Part shown: positions 1 through 11,814 of the stretch, in pieces | Numbering within the stretch: the first letter of the stretch is position 1 | Layout of the letters: each line of letters begins with the position of its first letter | Notes under the pieces: model-generated | Databases searched by the model: none | Told to the model about the DNA's origin: nothing | The model's input: the letters and a program-made list of their open reading frames with translations, nothing else | Translations under genes and position numbers: made by a program | Assembly (NCBI RefSeq): GCF_030445035.2 | Contig: NC_092216.1 | Coordinates: forward strand, 12,215,405 to 12,279,404 | Reading direction: 5' to 3' | DNA length: 64,000 bases | Source of the DNA: Dasypus novemcinctus | Taxonomy: Eukaryota > Chordata > Mammalia > Cingulata > Dasypodidae

Positions 1-1090
1 TAGATGTTAGAATTTAGCTATTTTTAAAAATTTGAAACTAATTTAGTCAATATCCTAGAATAATTTGCTCCAATAACTGTTATTCAGTTAATATTGAGGA
101 ATACTTACTTTTTATCATGTATCTAGAGAAGTGATAGGTTTAAGGAAAAATCATGCATAACATAAAGAGTTTCCATATACACCTTGTTATTAACACTTTG
201 CCTTAGAAATGTTAAAATATTATGTTCAGAATCTGAAAGAGAAATTTTAAACCCTAAAGACATTTTAGAATTGTTCTTTTTGAGTTGGTGATTGCGTCAA
301 TAGCAGGGATAAAATCATTTTACTTTTATGTGAAACTAAATTTATCAAACTATAATGTAAAAAAAATTAGTTCCTATGCTATTTATACAAAATAACTTTT
401 AGAGTCAGTCAGGATGCCTGTGAAATACAATTCTATCATTTAAAAAATCTCTGAATACAATGTTTCTAAATAAAAATATTACCTACGATTAATTTGTTTA
501 CTTAAAAATCAAGTATTTTAAAAGGATGAAGAAGAATGCAAAAGGATGTAATTTGGTTTTAAATTAGTGAATAAGAAAGTGAAGAATCAATTACAGAACT
601 AATTTAACAATAATTCTTCAGTTGTATAAACTGTTTCCATAAAATAAAAATACTGAATCCTGTAATCAAATCACATTCAAAATACCATTAAAAACAGGTG
701 TGGGCAGAAAAGCAAAAAATCCACTTTTCATCATCACAGTCAATCACTGACATCATCAAAACTAAAATTCAGAGGTTATCATTTAGCAAGTAAGGAGACA
801 AGTGAAAAAGTAACACTGCTATCATTTCTTTAGCAAAAAAAGTATTTCAAGGTATATAGTCTTTTAGAGAGAGCCCAAAGAAAGAGAGCCAAAGAACTTT
901 TAGAGAGAGTCAAAGCAAAGGAAGACTTGAAAACTGCCTGCAACTTTAAGTATATTCCCCAATCTATACAAAGCTCCATAAGCAGATGACAATACACTAA
1001 CGGCACAACCACTAGCCCTAATAATTAGCTGACCACCAACTATGCACAATTGAAACTCAGGGACCTATTTCTAAAAAATAAAATAAAAGA
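1..1090. other. AT-rich DNA, no recognised feature
   Basis: I see no gene, RNA or repeat family here that I can name. The stretch is AT-rich with short stop-free runs only. It may contain very old L1 sequence that is too diverged to recognise by eye. Confidence 0.5.
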
Positions 1091-1099
1091 CTAAAACCA

Positions 1100-1785
1100 A
1101 AGAATAGCGATAAAAGTTGGTGCATTATTAGAGGATATTTCGCAAAACACATCTATGCAAGTTTACAAGTTACTAAAAAGGAATGGAAAGAATAAATTTC
1201 AGAAAAATAAAACCAGACACAAAGCTGCTACACTACAGTATCTTAAATGACCAGGATTTAATCCAAACTTAATTGGCATGCAGAGAAAAACACACCCAAT
1301 TGGAAAAACCAATTTGTTGAAAAACAATTTTAAAGACCCAGGATTATAATGCAATACTACATACAATAAGCAAAAATAGTACTACCGTTTAATACATCAA
1401 ATACAAACTGCTAAAAGCTGAAAAAGGAAAATCCAAAAGCAGCAAGGAAAAATAACTCACCACTTTAAGAGGGTATTTAAAGTATTAACAAAACAACTGA
1501 GGATGAAAAGACAGAATGTCTGCTTTCATCATTGCTATTAAACTTTATACCAAAGTACTAGAAATAAATTTTGAGGTAAGAAAATGACATAAAGGATATA
1601 CAAAATGGTAAAGAACCAGATAATGTAATGATTTATGCAAATACACCAGTATCCATAAAACCTAATAAAGATAATATATTCCACAAAATTCTGGGGAACA
1701 AGACTTAGCAAGCGTGTCCTTCTCCCCCTCTTTCCCTTCTCCCCCCTGCCCCCAATATACATATCTAGGAACAATTTAACCAAGG
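1100..1785 (+). mobile_element. Old L1 ORF2 fragments
   Basis: Plus-strand sequence resembles decayed L1 ORF2, including a stretch near 1500-1690 that looks like the reverse-transcriptase region (the 'GCPLSP...' area followed by the active-site region). It has many stops and indels. It lies directly before a second, better preserved L1 that restarts at the end of ORF1. Family assignment is by eye and the boundaries are approximate. Confidence 0.45.
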
Positions 1786-2151
1786 AAATGAAAAGACCTG
1801 TACAATTTGAAAGAAAAATTTGCCAACCGAGAATTCATTATCTAGGAATGAATTCCTTCATTCCTTCAAATAGAAAAAATGAGTTTAAAATATTCATTAA
1901 CAAACATAAACTAAAAGAGTCTGGCTTTGCAGCAAGCAACGAAGGGAAACTAAACAGCAGGAAAGAAAGAGGCTTGAAGGAGAGTGCAGAAGGGAAGACT
2001 TCAATGGAGAATGGATAATCAAGAGTGAAAAGACAGAAGAAAATAAGATATGACGTATGAAAGCCAACACTAAGATGGTGGAAGTAAATAATGTATTATC
2101 AGTAATATAATTGAATATATGGATTAAACACACAATTAAAAGATATAGGCT

Positions 2152-2533
2152 AGGGAAACAGACTTTGGCCCAGTGGTTAGGGTGTCCGTCTACCATATGG
2201 GAGGTCCGCGGTTCAAACCCCGGGCCTCCTTGACCCGTGTGGAGCTGGCCGTGCGCAGTGCTGATGCGCGCAAGGAGTGCCGTGCCACGCAAGGGTGTCC
2301 CCCGCGTGGGGGAGCCCCACGCGCAAGGAGTGCGCCTGTGAGGAAAGCCGCCCAGTGTGAAAAGAAAGAGCAGCCTGCCCAGGAATGGCGCCGCCCACAC
2401 TTCCCCTGCCACTGAGGACAACAGAAGCGGACAAAGAAACAAGACGCAGCAAATAGACACCAAGAACAGACAACCGGGGGCGGGGTGGGGGGGTGGGAAT
2501 TAAATAAATAAATAAATCTTAAAAAAAAAAAAC
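2152..2533 (+). mobile_element. DAS-SINE (armadillo tRNA-derived SINE)
   Basis: Full-length DAS-SINE on the plus strand. The head carries pol III-type boxes: an A box near TGGCCCAGTGG and a B box near GGTTCAAACCC. The body and an AAATAAATAAATAAATCTTAAA-type tail follow. The target-site duplication AGATATAGGCT flanks it exactly (2141-2151 and 2534-2544). It sits inside L1 ORF2. Short open frames inside it come from the GC-rich body and are not genes. Confidence 0.93.
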
Positions 2534-2654
2534 AGATATAGGCTGACATAATGGATAAAAAAACATGAGCCATCCATATGCTGTCTACAAGAAACTTAGC
2601 TTAGACCCAAAGAAACAAACCATCTGCAGGTGAAAGGTTAGAAAATTATATTCC

Positions 2655-3100
2655 CGCGGTGGACTTGGCCCAGTGGTTAGCGCGTCTGTCTACCACATTG
2701 GAGGTCCACGGTTCAAACCCCAGGCCTCGACCTGTATGGAGCTGGCCCATGCACAGTGCTGATGCACGTGAGGAGTGCCATGCCACGCAGGGGTGTCCCC
2801 CAGCGGAGGGGAGCCCCGGGCACACTGGGAACCCCATGCCCAAGGAGTGTGCCCCATAAGGAGAGCCACCCAGCGGGAAAGAAAGTGTAACCTGCCCAGA
2901 AATGGCACCACACATGCAGAAAAACTGAAACACAAGATGACGCAACAAAAAGAGACACAGATTCCTGTGCCACTGACAACAGCAGAAGTGGACAAAGAAG
3001 ACGCAGCAAATAGACACAGAGAACAGACAACTGGGGTGGAGGGGGTGGGGGGTAAGGGGAGAGAAATAAATAAATAAATCTTAAAAAGAAAAAGAAAAAG
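2655..3100 (+). mobile_element. DAS-SINE, longer variant
   Basis: Plus-strand DAS-SINE with the same head as the copy at 2152, plus a longer body that includes a GATGACGCAACAAAAAGAGAC block before the A-rich tail. Flanked by ATATTCC (2648-2654 and 3101-3107). The host is the L1 ORF2 endonuclease region, and the interrupted L1 text resumes at 3108. Confidence 0.9.
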
Positions 3101-4004
3101 ATATTCCATGCAAGCAACCAAAAGAGAGCAGGGGCAGTTTTAATGGTATTGGACAAAAAAGACTCTAAATGCAAAAATATTATATGACATTGAGAAGGTC
3201 ATTATATACTAATAAAAGGAAAATCCACCAGGAAGGAGAAACAGTCATAAATAGTTATGCAGCTAACAAGGGATTCCCAAAACACATGAGGTAAACTCTG
3301 GCAAAACCTGGCAAAACTGAAGGGAGAAATAGACATCTCTACAATAATAGCTGGAGATTTCAGGTAACACTCACATCATTAGATAGAAGCACTAGATGGA
3401 AGATCAACAAGGAAACAGAGAATTTGAACAATATTATAAACCAGCTGGACCTGACAGACATAAACAGAACACTGCAGGCCAAATCAGTGGATTATACATT
3501 CTTCCTAATGTTCACGGATCTTTTTCTCCAGGATAGACCACAAAGCAGGCCTCAATAAAATAAAAGGAATGAAATTATTCAAAGCACTTTGAAGTCTGAA
3601 TTAAGCTGGAAATCAGAACTACTTGGGAAGAAAAAATTCAAAAATGTATGGTTACTAAATAACACACTCCTAAACAGTGGGTCAAAGAAGAATTATAAGG
3701 GAAATTAGTAAATATCTTGAGATGAATGAAAATGAGAACAAAACTTCTTTAAAAATAAAGTAAAAAATAAAGAAACTACAAAAAACAAACATAGATTACA
3801 GCAAAGTCTGAGAGGGAAAATTATAACCCTAAACTCTTATATTAAGAAAGAAGAAAGATGAGGAGGAAATCAAGAAAAAAAATGTCATTTACAATAGCAA
3901 TGAAAAGAATCCAATACCTAAGAATAAATTTAACTAAATATGTAAATGATTCTTATGCAGAAAACTACACACACTGTTAGAAGAAATCAAAGAGACCTAA
4001 ATGG

Positions 4005-4408
4005 CGGTGGACTTGGCCCAGTGGTTAGGGCGTCCGTCTACCACATGGGAGGTCCGCGGTTCACACCCTGGGCCTCCTTGACCCGTGTGGAGCTGGCCCG
4101 TGCGCAGTGCTCATGCGAGCAAGGAGTGCCCTGCCATGCAGGGCTGCCTGCGTAGGGGACCCCATGTGCAAGGAGTGCGCCCTGTAAGGAGAGTCGCCCA
4201 GTGCAAAAGAAAGTTCAGCCTGCTCAGGAATGACACTGCACACATGGAGAGCTGACACAAGATGATGCAACAAAAAGAAGACACAGATTCCCGTGTCGCT
4301 GACAACAACAGGTGCAGACAAAGAAGACACAGCAAATAGACACAGAGAACAGACAACAGAGGGGGGGCAGGGGAGAGAAATAAATAAATAAATCTTAAAA
4401 AAAAAAAA
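4005..4408 (+). mobile_element. DAS-SINE with perfect 12-bp target-site duplication
   Basis: Plus-strand DAS-SINE flanked by AGACCTAAATGG on both sides (3993-4004 and 4409-4420). It interrupts L1 ORF2. The body is the longer variant with the GATGATGCAACAAAAAGA block and an A-rich tail. Confidence 0.93.
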
Positions 4409-4709
4409 AGACCTAAATGGAAGAATATTCCCTGTTCATGCACAAGAAGACTAAACTTCACTAAGACGTCTATCCTACCCTAACTGACTTACAGATTGAA
4501 TGCAATCACAATAAAATTTACCAAACCATTTTCTCCTGAATTGGAAAAGCTAACTATGGAATTTATTTGAAGAGCAAGTGGCCCTGAGTAGCCAGAGACA
4601 TACTGAAAAACAAAAACAAAATTGGAGGAATCATATTACCTAATTTAAAAATTATTAGGTTGGTGCAAAAGGAATTGCGTTTTCAGACTTTAAATCCTTT
4701 TAACTAGGC

Positions 4710-5104
4710 CCAGGGAAGCAGGATTGGCTCAACTGATAGAGCATCCACCTACCATATAGGAAGTCAAGGGTTCAAACCCAGGGCCTCCTGGCCCATGCAC
4801 AGTGCTGATGCACACAAGGAGAGCCATGCCACATGAGGCTATTCTCCAGTGCTGATGCACACAAGGAGTGCACCCCTCAAGGAGAGCCACCCCACATGAA
4901 AAAAAGTATAGCCTGCCCAGGAGTGGCGCAGCACCACACAGAGAGCTGATGCTTCAAGATGACACAACAAAAAGAGACACAGATTGCTGGTCCCGCTAAC
5001 AAGAATGCAAACAGACACAGAAGAACACACAGCAAATGGACACAGAGAGCAGACAATGGGGGTGGGGGCATGGGAAAGGGGAGAGAAATAAAAACAAAAG
5101 CAAA
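4710..5104 (+). mobile_element. DAS-SINE (older type) inside the mariner
   Basis: The head is a diverged DAS type (GGATTGGCTCAACTGATAGAG), unlike the TTGGCCCAGTGG copies. Direct repeats AACTAGGC flank it (4702-4709 and 5105-5112). It lies inside the mariner close to its left terminal repeat, so the mariner was already in place when this SINE inserted. Confidence 0.88.
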
Positions 5105-5112
5105 AACTAGGC

Positions 5113-5820
5113 TCAAACACATCTTTATTAATCAAAATAGGAACCATTACAATCAACACATTTTTGCCAATGAGAAAAGAGTTTGTTGATTCCTGAGGCA
5201 TAAAAATCCATGCTTTGGATTCGACAAACTCTGGGAAAGCATTTTCTGCATTCTGCTGGTTGTGGAAGCATGTTCCCTGCAAAAGTTGTTGAGATGCTTG
5301 CAGAAGTGGTTGGGAGAAGTCAGGTGATTATGGTGGATGAGGAAAAACTTCATAGCCGATTCGTTCAACTTTTGAAGCACAACCCAACTGAGGAATGGTT
5401 CAGTGTTGTTCCACTGAATAAGATAAGATGACAGTTCAAAATGACAATCTTTTTTATTTTGGTCAGCTCATGAGGCACCCACTTATAGAGCTTTTCCGCC
5501 TTTCCAATTTCCTTCAAATGCTCAATGACCACAGAATGGGCAATGTTGAGTCTTTGGCAACTTCCCATGTAGCTGTAAGAGCATCAGCTTCAATGACTGC
5601 TCTGAATTGGTCATTGTCAAGTTATGGAGGCTGGCCACTTGCTCCTCATCTTCGAGGCTCTTGTCTCCTCTGCAAAACTTCTTGAGCCACCATTGCACTG
5701 TACGTTCATTAGCAGTTCCTGGCCAAATGCGTTGTTGATGTTGTCTCTGCTGCTTTACGACCCATTCTGAACTCACCTAAGAAAATTGCTCAAATTTGCT
5801 TTTTGTCTAACATCACTTCC
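5113..5820 (-). pseudogene. Mariner transposase remnant
   Basis: Minus-strand translation in several frames gives recognisable mariner transposase blocks. The N-terminal helix-turn-helix region is near 5560-5776, including FGPGTANERTVQWW-like text. The linker, with a KWVPHEL block, is near 5400-5500. The C-terminal part, with LQKLNE and FHNQQ..ENAF..FVESK blocks, is near 5160-5380. The frame shifts several times. The first two catalytic aspartates and the sequence between them are absent: the linker runs directly into the C-terminal block near 5360-5385. The third aspartate position is also altered. The protein cannot be functional. Family knowledge: mariner enzymes cut DNA with a DD34D triad. 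Confidence 0.85.
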
Positions 5821-6492
5821 ATAGATTAAAATAAATATAAAACAAATAGCAAATAATAAGTTCTTATCAAAAAACAAAGTGAGAATTTCACATTAAAATG
5901 ATGCATGTAACACAACCACATTTATTTAAGAATGTATGCCAATATCAAACAGCAAACTTCAACAATGGAAAACAGCAATTACTTTTGCACCGACCTAACA
6001 CTGCAAAGTTACAGTTGTCAAAACTGCATGTTACTGGCACAAGGACAGAATTACTGACCAATGGAACTGACCTGAGAGTTCTGCTATAGATACTATCATA
6101 TACATTCAACTGATATTTGACAAGGCCACCAAGCCCACTCAACTGGGAGAGAATGGCTTCTTCAACAAATGGTGCTTGTAGAACTGGATATCCATATTCA
6201 AAAGATTGAGAGAGGGGCACCATCTGACACCTTATGGAAGCATGGGAGGAGTTTCACCTGGGGCATACCTGTAAGGCATATATATGTGTTCAAGCATTTA
6301 TGGGGCATTGTCATGGTGAGTGGAGAGCTACACGATAAGCAAAAGAATATCCAATTCCCTTCCTGGAGAGTTCTGCCACATCTTCTAATGGAACAGCAAG
6401 AATCCCGAGTAAAGTGGCAGGGACCGGTATAGGACCAAGGACCACTGCCAGGCCCATGTTACTGATGACTGTACTTATGAATCGCTCCTTTT

Positions 6493-7313
6493 TTTATTTT
6501 TTTCAGAAATTAGTTGTTTTTTTTCCCCCCAGTTTTCTTTTCTTTTTTGAAGATACATATATCACAAAAAATGTTACATTAAAAAATGAGTTTCCCGTAT
6601 ACCCTACACACATCCCCGTACTACTCCCACATCAACAACCTCTTTCATCACTGTGGCACATTCCTTATATTTGGTGAATACATTTTGGAGCACTATTACA
6701 TTACGTGGATTATAGTTTACATTGTAGTTCACATTCTCCCCCACTCCATTCAGTGGGCCATGGCAGGAATTATAATGTCCAGTATCTGTCCCTGCAATAC
6801 CATTCATGACAACCCCAAGTCCCAAAAATGCCCCCACATCATATCTCTTCTTTCCACTCCCTGCCCTCAGCAACTCCCGTGGCCACTGTCTCCACATCAA
6901 TAATACAATTTCTTCCATTGTTTGAGTTACAATAGTTCTATAGTAGAATATTGGTAGGTCTACTCTAAATCTATATTTTATTCCTCCATTCAGTGGACCC
7001 TGGGATGGTGATGTCCACTCCACTTCTAAATTGAGAGGGGGCTGAGATCCCACATGCCTGATAGATGTGACTCTCCTGCTTGCAGTTGTAGGTACTCTCG
7101 ATTCCCTGGTGTGGTGGTTGACCATCTTCACCTCGCTCTTAGCTGACCTGGGTAAATCCAATGAACCAGAGCACAGATGTTGCAACTCTGCTGAAGGGCC
7201 CAGCTGGCACATGGCCAGTCCAGAGATTCAAGTCTCCTGAGTGTACACCAACCCCAGCACCAATGACAGGTTCAGTAAAAGTGACAGAAGTCATCACCCC
7301 AGTGGGTGATTGT
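6493..7313 (-). mobile_element. L1 3'UTR fragment, antisense, inserted in another L1
   Basis: Minus-sense copy of the terminal xenarthran L1 3'UTR. Its 3' end lies at the left, with T-rich sequence as the complement of the A tail. It interrupts the plus-sense 3'UTR of the L1 described at 1790: plus-sense text stops at 6478 and resumes at 7328 with the next expected bases. Imperfect 14-bp flanks (6479-6492 and 7314-7327, 11 of 14 identical) fit an aged target-site duplication. Confidence 0.8.
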
Positions 7314-7929
7314 GAGTCTTTCCTTTTGAAATTGAAATTTAGCCTAGTATTGCATGTTGCCCAAGAGATACCTCCTGAAGGCCTCCTTGTTGCTCAAATG
7401 TGGCCTCTCTCAAAGCCAAATTCAGCACATTACCTTTCCCCTCTGATGTGGAATTTGACTCCTGAGGATGAGCCTCCCTGGCACCAAAGGATTACTACCA
7501 AGCACCAAGTAGCAAGGGACCTGGAAAAAGATCTTGACCAAAGGGGAAAAGAGTAAAGACAAATGAATTTATATGGCTAAGAGACTTCAAAGTGAGTGGG
7601 GAGCTATTACAGAGGTTACATTTATGGATGTCTCCACAGGATCTTGTTGACTTCTATAGTAAATAGTGCCTCAAATAGTGGGGTTCCTGAGGGTTCTAGA
7701 GACATCCATACCCTGGATGTTCAGGCTGACAGCTCAGGAGTTTAGTGCCCTGCCAGTGGGCCCTACTTTGGAATTTATGCTCCCCAGTGTGACAGAGATG
7801 GACTCTGTGGTGGTTTCCTACATCTGTGTCTCCTGTGCCTTATATTTGAAATATAGTTGGTATGAGAGTTGATAGGTTTTGTCCAGGAGACTTAAATTCC
7901 ACCATGAAGCCACATATAAATTCTTTGCT

Positions 7930-8060
7930 TTGTTGGGAGGTTTTTGATTACTGATTCAATCTCTTTACTAGTTAAAGGTTTATTGAACTATTTATTCCAT
8001 TTCCTCTTGTAGGTAATTTCTGTGTTTCTACAAATTTCTTGATCATCTAGATAATATAAT
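7930..8060 (-). mobile_element. Short antisense L1 ORF2 fragment
   Basis: Minus-strand text resembles the L1 ORF2 region between endonuclease and reverse transcriptase. It is short, decayed and flanked by other L1 pieces. Confidence 0.45.
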
Positions 8061-9125
8061 TTTATAATGTTTCCATATAGGAAAATTAATTCTAAATTCA
8101 TTAAAGGCCTAAATAAAAGCTAAAATTACAAAACTCTGAGAAGACATCATAGGATAAAACCTTTAGGACCTTTTACTAGGCAAAAGACAAGACTATAGAA
8201 TGGCAGAAAGTAGTTGCAAGTAATATATCTAATAAGGGCTTCCTAGCCAAAATTTATTAAGAACCCCTAGAATGCAACAACAAGCAGGCAACAGCCTATT
8301 AAACAATGTACAAAGGATTTGAATACACATTTTTGCAAAGATTTTCCAATGGCCAATAAGCATATAAAAAGTGCTCAAAATCATAAGCCTCTAGGAAAAT
8401 GAAAATCAAAACCTCTTCACTTCACACCTACTAGGATGGTTTTTTATTTAAAAATAACGGAATATTAAAAGCAAGGATATGAAGAAGTAGGAGCCCCTGT
8501 ACATCATTGGTGGGAATGTAAAATAGTGCAGACCTTGCGGAAATCAATGTGTATTCCTTATGAAGTTAAATAAGATAGCAGTACGTTATGCAATTTCATT
8601 TCTACATATATAACCCAAAGACCTCAAAAGAGGGACTTAAGTGGATATGTGGGGAAATGATGTGGTTCAACCAATTGGCTCCTATCTACCATATAGGAGG
8701 TCCAGGTTTTGATGCCCAGGATCTCCTGGTGAGGGCAAGCTGGCCCACACAGTGAGATGGTCCACACAGGTTTCCAGCCCACAGGGGAATGCCAGCCAAC
8801 ATGGAGAACTGGTGCAGCAAGATGATGCAACAAGAGACACAGAGGAGAGAAAATGAGAAGACATTGCAGAACAGGGAGGTGAGGTGGTATAAGAGAGTAA
8901 CAGCCTCTCTCCTACCCTGGAAGGTCCCAGGATTGGTTCCCAGAACCACCTAATGAGAATACAAGCAGACACAGAAGAACACACAGCAAATGGACGCAGA
9001 GAGCAGACAATGGGGGGAAAGAGGTCGGGGAGGGGGGAGAAATAAGAAAAATAAATCTTAAAAAAAAAAAGAATATTTACACACCATTGTTCATAGCAAT
9101 AGGAAGTTACTGAAAATGTCTACAG
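8060..9125 (+). mobile_element. Old L1M ORF2 3' region
   Basis: Plus-strand text follows the end of L1 ORF2, including the GGTGGGAATGTAAAATAGTGCA block near 8510 and the start of the 3'UTR (CCATTGTTCATAGCA near 9084). Stops and indels are frequent. A DAS-SINE splits it at about 8650-9071. Confidence 0.65.
8650..9071 (+). mobile_element. DAS-SINE, older dimer-like type
   Basis: Plus-strand DAS-type element with head TTCAACCAATTGGCTCC, a repeated inner part, and a tail ending in AAATAAATCTTAAAAAAAAAA. A second tRNA-like head portion seems to appear near 8881-8950 (GGTGGTATAAGAGAG...GGTCCCAGGATTGGTTCCC), suggesting a dimeric form. It interrupts L1 text; the flanking duplication is short and eroded (GGATAT/GAATAT). 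Confidence 0.78.
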
Positions 9126-9129
9126 TGAC

Positions 9130-9600
9130 TTTATCCTTTATATGTGACCATTTCCAACTATAAACCTACCATTGTAATGGTTACTCCAGAGAAGTCTTAC
9201 CTTTGTATATGAACATTTCTATTGATAGGGTGACCACTCCACCTTCCTCTGGTTGATAACCATATGAAAAATCATGTAACTGATTTTTAGTATTCCCCTC
9301 TCCTGGATGTCTTGATCTCTGATAATGGTTTTAACTTTGTGATTCACAGACTCCCACCCCCACACCTACCCCCATCCTTTGCAGCCCTTAATGTTTATTA
9401 ATGAAAGAACCGGTTCAAACTCCACCCCGATTACTCATTGGCATCCTGGTGTTTTAAATAGAGAATTTCTGCAAATCTGGAGACAGTTTGGCCATGAGGC
9501 TACTGTGCTCCATTGCTTGTGCAATTAAATACACTTTCTCTCTGAAAGCTAATGTCTCAGGAACAGGATTTAAAGACACATCAGGAGAAAAGAGTCTGCT
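9130..9600 (+). mobile_element. Possible LTR fragment
   Basis: This stretch lies between L1M pieces and ends with an AATTAAATA polyadenylation-like signal near 9523 followed by TTTCTCTCTGAAAGC. That resembles the R-U5 part of a class I retroviral LTR. I could not define clear TG...CA ends or a target-site duplication, so this is tentative. Confidence 0.3.
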
Positions 9601-9639
9601 TTTGACAGGAATCACTTTTTACTGCTTGCAGGAAGTAAA

Positions 9640-10265
9640 ACGGTTCAGCCATTTTGGATCGGATTTTAGTAGAATCTTTAAAAGTTTAACATATATGTAC
9701 CTCCCAAACCACAATTCCATTCACAGGTTTCTACTCCTAGACAGAGCAATAAAACCCATCAAAAGACTTTAGGATGCTTACAGTAGCACGACATATAACA
9801 CCAAAAAAATAAAAATAAAAAAGAAAGAAAGAAAAGAAAAAATAAAAAAATTTCTAATCTAGTAAATGGTTACATAAAATGTTGCTATATATATATATAT
9901 ACATGAGAATATTATTCAGCTATAAAAAGCATTTATTATTATATGCAACAATAAAGTTAAACCTCAAAAACATGTTAAATAAAAGAATCTAGATATAAAA
10001 GACTACATGTTGTATCATACCATTTACATGAAATTCCTTGAAAAGTAAAGCTACAGAGATGGATGTCAGATTAGTGTTGCCTCGGCTAGGAATATTGGTA
10101 AGAACTGACTGTGAAGAGAACAAGGGAACATTTAGGGGTTAGGGAAATATCCTAAAACTAGTTTGTTGATGGATATTCAACTGTATTCAATGTCAAAATA
10201 TTACCTTATTCACTGAAAGTGGGTAAATTTAATAGTTTGGAAATTATCCTCAATAAACTACGCAC
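9640..10265 (+). mobile_element. Old L1M 3' end
   Basis: Plus-strand L1M text starts in late ORF2 and continues into the 3'UTR (TATTATTCAGCTATAAAAAGC near 9909). It contains an A-rich AAAGAAAG stretch at about 9815-9850 and a short (TA)n run at about 9886-9902. Confidence 0.6.
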
Positions 10266-10299
10266 ACACACAAAAATGTGATGCCATTCATCAATTCAA

Positions 10300-10690
10300 A
10301 GCACTCCTATAGTTTTCCTTTCTTATGAGTAAAATCAAATAGTTTTGTAGTGACTCACATGGCTAAACAAATCCTACGTATCACACTACTACCCCAACCT
10401 TCAGTTTTCTCAGTTTACTCCTGGTTTACACTAGTCAGTTAAGCAGCTTTCTTGCTCTCAAATATGCAGGACATACATCAGCTGAGGACCTACTGCTCCT
10501 TAGGCTTGTAACACTTGTTATCCCAATTATCTTCACTGTTTTGTCAGCTACTCTTTGAAGTATTTAATCAAATGTCATCACCTCAGTGAAGCCTTTCCTG
10601 ATCTTGCTCTTTGTTATGATAACTCTCTAACGTTCAGTGTCCAGCACGCTGTACCTCTCTTCTCTGACAAATTTTGACTATATTTCAAAA
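10300..10690 (+). mobile_element. LINE2 (L2) fragment
   Basis: The block near 10566-10606 (AAATGTCATCACCTCAGTGAAGCC...) matches the conserved 3' region of the ancient mammalian L2 element in sense orientation. It is heavily diverged and the end with TGAATGAATG is not preserved. Confidence 0.6.
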
Positions 10691-10719
10691 AAAACCTTAA
10701 GGTTATCAGATAAGTATGG

Positions 10720-11060
10720 CAGGGGATGGATGAAATGTAACTGCTAAGCATTAGTGGGTTTTCTTTTGGGAGTAATGAAAAAGCAAAACATTGACTTGGT
10801 GATGAATGTACAACTCTGTGATTACACCATCCCACTCCTCCATAAAAAAAATAATAAAATTAATCTTAGTTTTAGTAAAAAAAATCTATGTAGCAGTACA
10901 ACACACTGAACCCTAGGTTAAACCATGAACTATAGTTAATAATATAATTATGAAAAAGTGCTTTCATCAATTGTAACAAATGTAACACACAAATGCCAGT
11001 TGTTATAATTAATAATAGGATGGTATTTGGAAATCCTATATGATACACATGATTTTTCAC
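10720..11060 (+). mobile_element. Old L1 3'UTR fragment
   Basis: The text near 10920-11050 (ACTATAGTTAATAATATAATTATG, then the ...AACAAATGTAACACAC block) is the 3'UTR seen in older mammalian L1 subfamilies, plus sense, ending close to 11060. Confidence 0.55.
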
Positions 11061-11814
11061 AATTACTTGAATTAGAAAAAAATCTTAATCTATGTTTTAC
11101 TAGTGACCTACAACAACACTACTTAGAAAGTGTTCCAGCAAGAAAGCTATATATTGCCTCTATGGTTGAATAATAAAATCTTTACATGTAGTATGCTGGA
11201 ATTTTAACTCTTCAATTCACGATCTGGGCCCTCACTTTGGAAACAAACCCAAAACATACAGAAGAACGATGGCATAAAAATGACACATCATAGTGTAATA
11301 TGTAGCAGTGAAAGGTTTAAAAACAAAGTAACAATGAAGTAAATATATCATATACCTGACAAAAAGGACATTCATGAAATTCTAGACTCTAAATGCTCAC
11401 AATTCATACTCTTAACTACAGTAGCCACATGTGATCATTCCTTTCTCTTTCCAAATTCCGTCAATTTTCTGAGACTAACATCATGCCCCCCCCAATTACT
11501 CAGCTTTCTCATACTTTCACTTTTCATTGTAATTCATGGTAGCTGAAATTTATCAGTTTTTCACCTATTAGAATGAATCCTTAACACTCAGCATAGCATC
11601 TGATAAATAGGAAACTGTGAAGATATAAATTTTTCAGATTATCTGACATACTGTATATTAATTTTATAATGTATAAACACATAAGAACAATTAAAATAGT
11701 TTTATAGATATATAATCAGTCCCTAATTTTTTTCTTTTTCCTTCCAAAATGTACACATACTAGAGAAAGAAACATTCTATGAGAAACTAACAAAACAGCT
11801 AGTGTTGGTGTTAC
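11061..11814. other. Intron or flanking DNA of the KDM6A-like locus, no recognised feature
   Basis: There is no recognisable repeat or further exon here. If the KDM6A-like copy were complete, the next downstream exon would lie at lower coordinates. I did not find it. Confidence 0.45.

Larger units (their letters stand above)
4655..5998 (-). mobile_element. Hsmar1-like mariner DNA transposon, internally deleted
   Basis: The left end (TTAGGTTGGTGCAAAAGG from 4655) and right end (GCACCGACCTAA ending at 5998) form the terminal inverted repeats of an Hsmar1/MADE1-type mariner. TA precedes the left end; the matching right dinucleotide is now CA. L1 text is interrupted precisely at this site. The element holds a minus-strand transposase remnant and a DAS-SINE at 4710-5104. 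Without the SINE (and its duplicated target site) it is about 0.94 kb, some 350 bp shorter than a full Hsmar1 (about 1.29 kb), so it has lost internal sequence. Confidence 0.88.
1790..7915 (+). mobile_element. L1 element (ORF1 end, ORF2, part of 3'UTR), heavily interrupted
   Basis: Recognisable L1 order on the plus strand: end of ORF1 (about 1790-2060), ORF2 endonuclease region (2060-2151, 2545-2654, 3108-3880), an internal deletion near 3880, the ORF2 3' part (3890-3992, 4421-4654, 5999-6230), and xenarthran-type 3'UTR (6237-6478, 7328-7915). It is interrupted by DAS-SINEs at 2152, 2655 and 4005, by a mariner at 4655-5998 and by an antisense L1 fragment at 6493-7313. Removing each insertion rejoins L1 text, so all five are later arrivals. 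No long reading frame survives. Confidence 0.72.

Noticed and set aside
2160..2232. tRNA gene
   Set aside because: A- and B-box-like motifs are present, but they belong to the tRNA-derived head of a DAS-SINE. The sequence continues into a SINE body and A tail and lacks a clean cloverleaf.
2173..3077. Overlapping open frames of 66-188 residues on both strands
   Set aside because: They lie in the GC-rich bodies of two DAS-SINEs. The same frames recur in the other SINE copies with no similarity to a protein.
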